Shown here one piece after another: positions 6,674 to 10,852 of a DNA stretch of 10,852 nt. The translations under genes and the position numbers were made by a program. The notes beneath the pieces were generated by a model, which saw only the letters and a list, made by a program, of their open reading frames with translations, was not told where the DNA came from and made no database searches. The first letter of the stretch is position 1; each line of letters begins with the position of its first letter. The DNA lies in contig JALHFZ010000050.1 in the NCBI GenBank assembly GCA_022837505.1, forward strand, positions 1-10,852, given 5' to 3'. Source of the stretch: Synergistaceae bacterium. GTDB lineage: Bacteria; Synergistota; Synergistia; Synergistales; Aminobacteriaceae.

Positions 6674-8053
6674 TCACCCCTGCAACGGGGATCCCCGGTC
6701 ATTGAGGGAGAGGAGAAATCGCCTGACGTACTTGCCCGTGACGGCCTTCCTGAAGGAGGCGGATTTCCGGGGAGAGACCTCCCGGGAGGCCTGTTCCCCT
6801 CCAAGGTCGGGAAGTTCCGGGGAGATTTTCCGCCCCTGAAGAAAGGCCTCCGTTTCGGTCATCCTGGCGGGAAAGGGGGACATGCTGCCTGAGGCGAGGC
6901 GGATGGATTTGATTTCTTCGCCATCGAGCTCCGCTGCGCAGGCCACGCTGATCCGGGAGAGGGTGAGGGCTGCCCGTCCGCCCCTTTTGAAGAAAGCCTG
7001 AAAGGGGGGGACATTCTTCAGTGGAAGGACTACGGCAAGGATCATCTCGCTCTCCTCTAGGGTGGTTGTCCGGTATCCCGTGGAGAAATTCTCCACGGGG
7101 ATCCGCCGCTTTCCCTTTTTTCCCTCCGCGAGCACCGAGGCGCCCAATACAAGCAGGGGCACCGGAAGGTCTGCGGCGCCCGAGGCGGAGGCGAGATTTC
7201 CTCCAAGGGTCGCCCTGTTCTGTACGGCCGGGGCGCCGCTCAGCCGTGCCGCCTCCGTGAGGGCGGGAAAGGTCCTCTGAAGAAAGGGGTCTTTCCATAT
7301 GCCTGTGTCCGTCATAAGAGAGCCGATAAAGAGCTCGTCACCGGAGATCGCCGATTCTCTCAGACTGTCGATCCGGGAGAGGTCGGCGATCCGCCTCCAG
7401 GATGTTTTGCCGTTTTTCAGGTCAGGGAAAAAATCCGTCCCTCCGCTGAGAAAGGTGATCTCCCTTCCGTAGCGGCTCCGAAGGGCGAGGGCCTCCTCCA
7501 CCGTGGAGGGGGAAAAGAAGCGGTCCTTTTCAGAGGGGGAGAATTCAGGCGGCGGGAGGATGTCCCTTTTTTCCTTCTTCCCCAGGCCTTCGCCGTACCC
7601 AAGGGAGGCGGCTTTTTCCACGGCATTGTAGATTTTCTCGTACCCCGTGCACCGGCAGAGGTTCCCCGAAAGGGCGAAGCGGATCTGTTCCCGGTCCGGA
7701 TGGGGAATTTCGGCGAGGAGGGCCCGGGATGCCATGATCATCCCCGGAATGCAAAAGCCGCACTGCACTGCCCCCTCCTCGGCGAAGGCGCTCTGAAGGA
7801 GGTCGGGATCCTTCGAGCTTCCGAGCCCCTCGATGGTGAGAACCTCCCGGCCGTGAACCTGAAGAGCCGGGACCATGCACGAGTTGACGAGCTCTCCGTC
7901 GATCAAAACAGCGCATGCCCCGCACTCCCCTTCTCCGCACCCCTCCTTTGTGCCCGTCAGCTCCTCCTCAGTTCTGAGGATGTCGAGAAGGCGGTCGAGG
8001 GGGTGTACCTCCCGGGAGACAAAAAGACCGTTCAGAAAGAAACGGATATTCAT
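6674..8053 (-). CDS. Xanthine dehydrogenase-type fused [2Fe-2S]/FAD subunit
   Basis: A 459-residue electron-transfer subunit that should carry electrons from the molybdenum centre through two [2Fe-2S] clusters to FAD and on to NAD+ or another acceptor. The N-terminal plant-type ferredoxin domain has Cys39, Cys44, Cys47 and Cys59. The second, all-helical cluster domain has Cys98, Cys101, Cys133 and Cys135 (CGFC and CRC). After a linker (about 150-175), the FAD domain contains FLSGGTDF (202-208 region) and NRATLGGNLASASGAADLP (279-297), followed by a CO dehydrogenase flavoprotein-type C-terminal domain (about 350-450). The FeS-FAD fusion resembles XdhA of Rhodobacter capsulatus and the N-terminal half of animal xanthine dehydrogenase; many anaerobes keep these as two genes. 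The ATG overlaps the stop of the molybdenum subunit by 4 nt (ATGA), with GGAGG 7 nt upstream. The substrate is set by the partner subunit. Confidence 0.93.
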   Translation of the reverse strand: MNIRFFLNGLFVSREVHPLDRLLDILRTEEELTGTKEGCGEGECGACAVLIDGELVNSCMVPALQVHGREVLTIEGLGSSKDPDLLQSAFAEEGAVQCGFCIPGMIMASRALLAEIPHPDREQIRFALSGNLCRCTGYEKIYNAVEKAASLGYGEGLGKKEKRDILPPPEFSPSEKDRFFSPSTVEEALALRSRYGREITFLSGGTDFFPDLKNGKTSWRRIADLSRIDSLRESAISGDELFIGSLMTDTGIWKDPFLQRTFPALTEAARLSGAPAVQNRATLGGNLASASGAADLPVPLLVLGASVLAEGKKGKRRIPVENFSTGYRTTTLEESEMILAVVLPLKNVPPFQAFFKRGGRAALTLSRISVACAAELDGEEIKSIRLASGSMSPFPARMTETEAFLQGRKISPELPDLGGEQASREVSPRKSASFRKAVTGKYVRRFLLSLNDRGSPLQG

Positions 8054-10371
8054 CTGCCTGCCTCCGGGGGAGACGGGGGAAGAAGGGAGGAGAGATATTC
8101 CCCCGTAAGAGGAATGGCTGTCGGAAAGACGTCCGCTGCCTGGCTCACCGCTGCGGCGAGGGCGGGTGCCGTGGAGTCCATGGGAAGTTCGCCCAGCCCC
8201 TTCGCCCCGAAGGGCCCCTCCGGAAAGGGGGACTCGAGGATATGAACGTGCATCTTCGGCGTATCGAGGGTCGTGGGGATGAGATACTGGTTCAGGTGAG
8301 CCGTTGCGGGTTTTCCGTCCTTCATCAGGTACTCCTCAAGATAGGCGTATCCGAGGGCCTGAAGGGTTCCTCCTTCAATCTGGCCTGATGCCATCCCGGG
8401 GGATATGGCCCGGCCGATCTCGGCGGCAGCCCAGACATTCTTCGGTGATATTTCGAGGGAATCCATGTTCACTTCCACCTCCACCACATTGGCTATCCAT
8501 CCGTAGGCTTTGTAGGCGTCTCCCCGGAATTCCTCCTCGTTCCAGCAGAATCCCTCGGGGGGGGAATACTCCTTCGTGAGGAGGAACCCCTCCTCTCCTC
8601 CGGCCTCTCTGGCCAGGGTGAAGAAGGAGACGCTTCTCTCTCCGCCATCCGTAAAGGCCCCCCTCTCCAGCCGGAGGGTTTTCCCCCTGTATTCCGGAAG
8701 AAGGGCAGCCTTTGCGGCTATGAGGTCTCCGAGGGCAAGACAGGCTTCCTGGATGGTCTTTCCCACGTACATGGTGGTACGGGAGGCCACGGTGGGGCCG
8801 CTGTTCGGGACTTCCGCCGTATCGGGAGGAATGTGGCGGACCTCCTCCAGTCTCAGCCCCAGGGTCTGGGCGGCGATCATGGGGAGGACGGTGGAGGCCC
8901 CCTGCCCCATCTCCACGCTGCTCACGAGAAGGTCAACCCGATCGGTCCCCGGGGGGATCCGGAGGCTCACCTTGCCGGCGATGGACTCCTCGCCGCTTCC
9001 GGTGAACCCTCCTCCGTGGAGGCAGAGGGAGAGGCCGATCCCCCTCTTGACGGGTGAGGACGCACTGTTTGTCCTTTCGAATTGCTTCCGTTTCGCTTCG
9101 TAATCCGACACCTCCAGGGCCTTTTCAAGGACGAGCCCTGCGGAAGCCCCGTCCGGGGGGATTTGGCCGTAGGGGAAGGCCTCACCGGGCTTCAGGACAT
9201 TTTTCCTACGGATCTCCGAGGGGCTCATGCCCAGTTCAGAGGCGATCTTGTCCATATGGCGCTCGAGGGCGAAGGCGCTCTGGGGGACGCCGAAGCCCCG
9301 GAAGGCGCCATTGGGGGGGGTATTCGTGGCCACGGCCCGGGCGCGGACGGATACGTTCGGCATGAAATAGCACCCTGTGGCGTGGAGGATGGACCGGGAG
9401 AGGACCACATTGCTCATGGTGGTGAAGGCTCCGCCGTCGAGGAGGATGTCGATCTCCGCACCGAGTATCCGCCCCTCCGATGTAAGGGCCGTCCTGTGGC
9501 GGACGACGGAGGGGTGGCGCTTGGGGGTGCAGAGAAGGTCCTCCTTCCGGTCGAAGATCATCCTCACGGGGCGGCCGGACTTCCGCGCGCAGAGGGCGGC
9601 GTGGAGGGCGAGCACGGATGGATAATCCTCTTTCCCTCCGAAGGCCCCTCCGGTGACGGTCTGCCGCACCCGGACTTTTTCCTCCGGCAGGGCGAGCCCC
9701 TTCATGAGGGCATTTTGTACGTAGTAGGGGCACTGCATGGATCCGAGGACTTCCACGGACCCGTCGGGACCGGGGATGGCGATCATCCCCTGGGTTTCGA
9801 GATAGACGTGCTCCTGATACCCCGTCCGGTAGGTACCCTCAACGATCCTGTCCGCTTCCGAGAAGGCCCGCTGAGGAACCCCCGATTCCACCCGGTACTC
9901 CTGGAGGATATTGTCCGTCCCCCAGATGATCTCCCTCCCCTCGAGGGCCTCCTCGACGGCAAGAAGGGGGGGGAGTTCCTCGGCGTCAATAGTGAAGGCT
10001 GCGAGAGCCTCTTCAAGGGTTTTCCTGTCAGGGGCGGCGATGAGGGCCACTGCCTGAGTCGCAAAGGAGATGTCCTCCTCCGGGAGGGCGGGATAGTCCT
10101 CCCGGATCATGGCGACGGCGTTGATCCCCGGAATATCCTCAGGGGTCACCACCGCCACCCGGGTCCAGTCGAAGGAGGGGTCCCTGACGAATCCCCGGAT
10201 TTTCCCCCGGGGGATTGAGGAGCGGACGGCCCCTCCGTACCAGAACCCCTGGAGCGGAAGGTCGTCGAGGTAGAGGGCCTCTCCGCAGGCCTTCTCGAGG
10301 GCGTCCACCCGAAGGGGGGAGGTTCCGACGAGAGGCATAGTATCCCCGTTTCTTCCTTCCTTCTCTGTCAT
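8050..10371 (-). CDS. Xanthine dehydrogenase-type molybdopterin-binding catalytic subunit
   Basis: A 773-residue member of the xanthine oxidase family; it should hydroxylate a purine or related N-heterocycle using water, at a molybdopterin cofactor. Residues about 20-130 are the a/b hammerhead domain, the rest the Mo-binding domains. Motifs seen are GSMQ (Gln213), GGAFGGKE (241-248), LSRSILH (Arg326), GAFRGFG (355-361, Arg358), EMGQG (487-491), NSGPTVASRTT (523-533) and AKGLGE (723-728, Glu728 the catalytic base). Gln213, Glu248, Arg326 and Arg358 have the same spacing as bovine Gln767, Glu802, Arg880 and Arg912 from memory. Glu802 and Arg880 bind purine and are changed in aldehyde oxidases, which favours a purine substrate. 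It lacks the CO dehydrogenase active-site cysteine loop. The ATG at 10371 overlaps the upstream TAA (TAATG) and has AAAGGA 9 nt upstream; an ATG at 10338 is a poorer choice. The exact substrate is not proven. Confidence 0.92.
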   Translation of the reverse strand: MTEKEGRNGDTMPLVGTSPLRVDALEKACGEALYLDDLPLQGFWYGGAVRSSIPRGKIRGFVRDPSFDWTRVAVVTPEDIPGINAVAMIREDYPALPEEDISFATQAVALIAAPDRKTLEEALAAFTIDAEELPPLLAVEEALEGREIIWGTDNILQEYRVESGVPQRAFSEADRIVEGTYRTGYQEHVYLETQGMIAIPGPDGSVEVLGSMQCPYYVQNALMKGLALPEEKVRVRQTVTGGAFGGKEDYPSVLALHAALCARKSGRPVRMIFDRKEDLLCTPKRHPSVVRHRTALTSEGRILGAEIDILLDGGAFTTMSNVVLSRSILHATGCYFMPNVSVRARAVATNTPPNGAFRGFGVPQSAFALERHMDKIASELGMSPSEIRRKNVLKPGEAFPYGQIPPDGASAGLVLEKALEVSDYEAKRKQFERTNSASSPVKRGIGLSLCLHGGGFTGSGEESIAGKVSLRIPPGTDRVDLLVSSVEMGQGASTVLPMIAAQTLGLRLEEVRHIPPDTAEVPNSGPTVASRTTMYVGKTIQEACLALGDLIAAKAALLPEYRGKTLRLERGAFTDGGERSVSFFTLAREAGGEEGFLLTKEYSPPEGFCWNEEEFRGDAYKAYGWIANVVEVEVNMDSLEISPKNVWAAAEIGRAISPGMASGQIEGGTLQALGYAYLEEYLMKDGKPATAHLNQYLIPTTLDTPKMHVHILESPFPEGPFGAKGLGELPMDSTAPALAAAVSQAADVFPTAIPLTGEYLSSLLPPSPPEAGR

Positions 10372-10852
10372 TACGGCCTGTCCTTTCGGTATTTCCGGAG
10401 ATTGCGGACGTATTCCCCCCGGAGGGAATCCGGAGAGGAGATGCCCCTCTCCTCAAGCCAGAGAAGCATCTCGCCCGATACTTTTCCGTAGATCTCCGAC
10501 CCCTTCGTGATGGCCGCCGTGCATATCTGGACGAGGGATGCCCCGGCCTGGAAAAATTTCACGGCGTCCCGCCCCGAGGAGATCCCCCCGACACCGATGA
10601 CGGGCTTTGGCTGAGCAGAGGCGATCTGGTAGACCGTCCGGAGGGCGAGGGGAAGGATGGGGGGGCCCGAGAGCCACCCCTGCCCGTAGGATGATCCCAG
10701 AGGGGGGACGGGGTTTTCAGGGTCAAAATCAAGCACTGGGCCGAGGGAGTTGATGGCTACGAAGGCGTCCACAAATTCCGAGGCCCTGACTGCAAGCTCC
10801 TCAAGATCGGGGGTATTGGGGGAGATCTTCATCCATATGGGGACAGAGACGG
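10371..10852 (-). CDS. Dihydroorotate dehydrogenase-family flavoprotein, C-terminal part, cut by window edge
   Basis: The open frame continues to the window end; 159 residues are visible, reading VSVPIWMKISPN before the first internal ATG at 10832, so that ATG is not the start. The fold is the FMN-binding TIM barrel of class 1 dihydroorotate dehydrogenases and dihydropyrimidine dehydrogenases. Recognisable parts are the strand PIWMKISPN (4-12), the substrate-side AINSLGP (32-38), GWLSGP (58-63) ahead of the ALR helix, and the FMN-phosphate loop GVGGISSGRDA (86-96) followed by GASLVQICTA. The C-terminus lacks the ferredoxin cysteines fused to PreA-type dihydropyrimidine dehydrogenases. Its stop codon overlaps the start of the xanthine dehydrogenase-type subunit, so it probably works in the same catabolic pathway rather than in pyrimidine synthesis. 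It could still be a PyrD; the missing N-terminal half, which holds other active-site residues, would help decide. Confidence 0.85.
   Translation of the reverse strand, partial: VSVPIWMKISPNTPDLEELAVRASEFVDAFVAINSLGPVLDFDPENPVPPLGSSYGQGWLSGPPILPLALRTVYQIASAQPKPVIGVGGISSGRDAVKFFQAGASLVQICTAAITKGSEIYGKVSGEMLLWLEERGISSPDSLRGEYVRNLRKYRKDRP

Noticed and set aside
6677..6696. GGGGATCCCC palindrome and CCCC/GGGG stem at the end of the FeS/FAD gene, as a terminator
   Set aside because: The stem has only four pairs, lies within the coding sequence and has no T-run after it.
9082..10218. 378-codon open frame on the plus strand
   Set aside because: It is fully antisense to the molybdenum subunit and is low-complexity in Gly, Asp, Pro and Arg, with no recognisable motif.
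1..10852. CRISPR arrays, tRNA or rRNA genes, insertion sequences, phage genes
   Set aside because: I saw no regularly spaced repeats, no transposase-like frame, and no tRNA- or rRNA-like sequence; nearly all bases are covered by housekeeping or metabolic genes.

Overview
All genes in this window that I can support lie on the minus strand, so transcription runs from high to low coordinates. The DNA is GC-rich with dense, tightly packed genes. The tig-clpP-clpX-lon-engB order, Lon-A, and a three-part molybdenum hydroxylase unit suggest an anaerobic bacterium. Synergistota, or a relative of the Firmicutes or Deltaproteobacteria, is my impression only; no rRNA or other decisive marker is present.

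Region A (10852 to 6674) is the end of a catabolic operon. It holds the C-terminal part of a dihydroorotate dehydrogenase-family flavoprotein, then a xanthine dehydrogenase-type molybdopterin subunit, then a fused [2Fe-2S]/FAD subunit. The joins are TAATG (1-nt overlap) and ATGA (4-nt overlap), so the three are very likely translated together. The molybdenum subunit keeps residues that mark purine hydroxylases at the spacing found in bovine xanthine dehydrogenase. Hydroxylation of xanthine, hypoxanthine or a similar N-heterocycle is therefore the best guess.

Region B (6673 to 6293) is a stand-alone cold-shock gene. It has a near-consensus sigma-70 promoter, a strong Shine-Dalgarno sequence, a TTG start and a textbook intrinsic terminator.

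Region C (6292 to 1) is a protein quality-control and ribosome-assembly operon: trigger factor, ClpP, ClpX, Lon and the GTPase EngB, which runs off the window. Trigger factor catches nascent chains, ClpXP and Lon degrade failed or regulated proteins, and EngB acts in 50S assembly. A promoter lies ahead of tig. Two inverted repeats, one beside the -35 box and one beside the ribosome binding site, and a stem-loop between clpP and clpX are candidate control elements.

No gap without a gene exceeds 300 bases; the longest is 6133-6349 (217 bp), which holds the csp terminator and the tig promoter and leader. I did not find a clearly new biological system. The observations most worth testing are the dehydrogenase-hydroxylase operon, the altered prolyl isomerase region of trigger factor, and the small inverted repeats around tig, clpX and csp.
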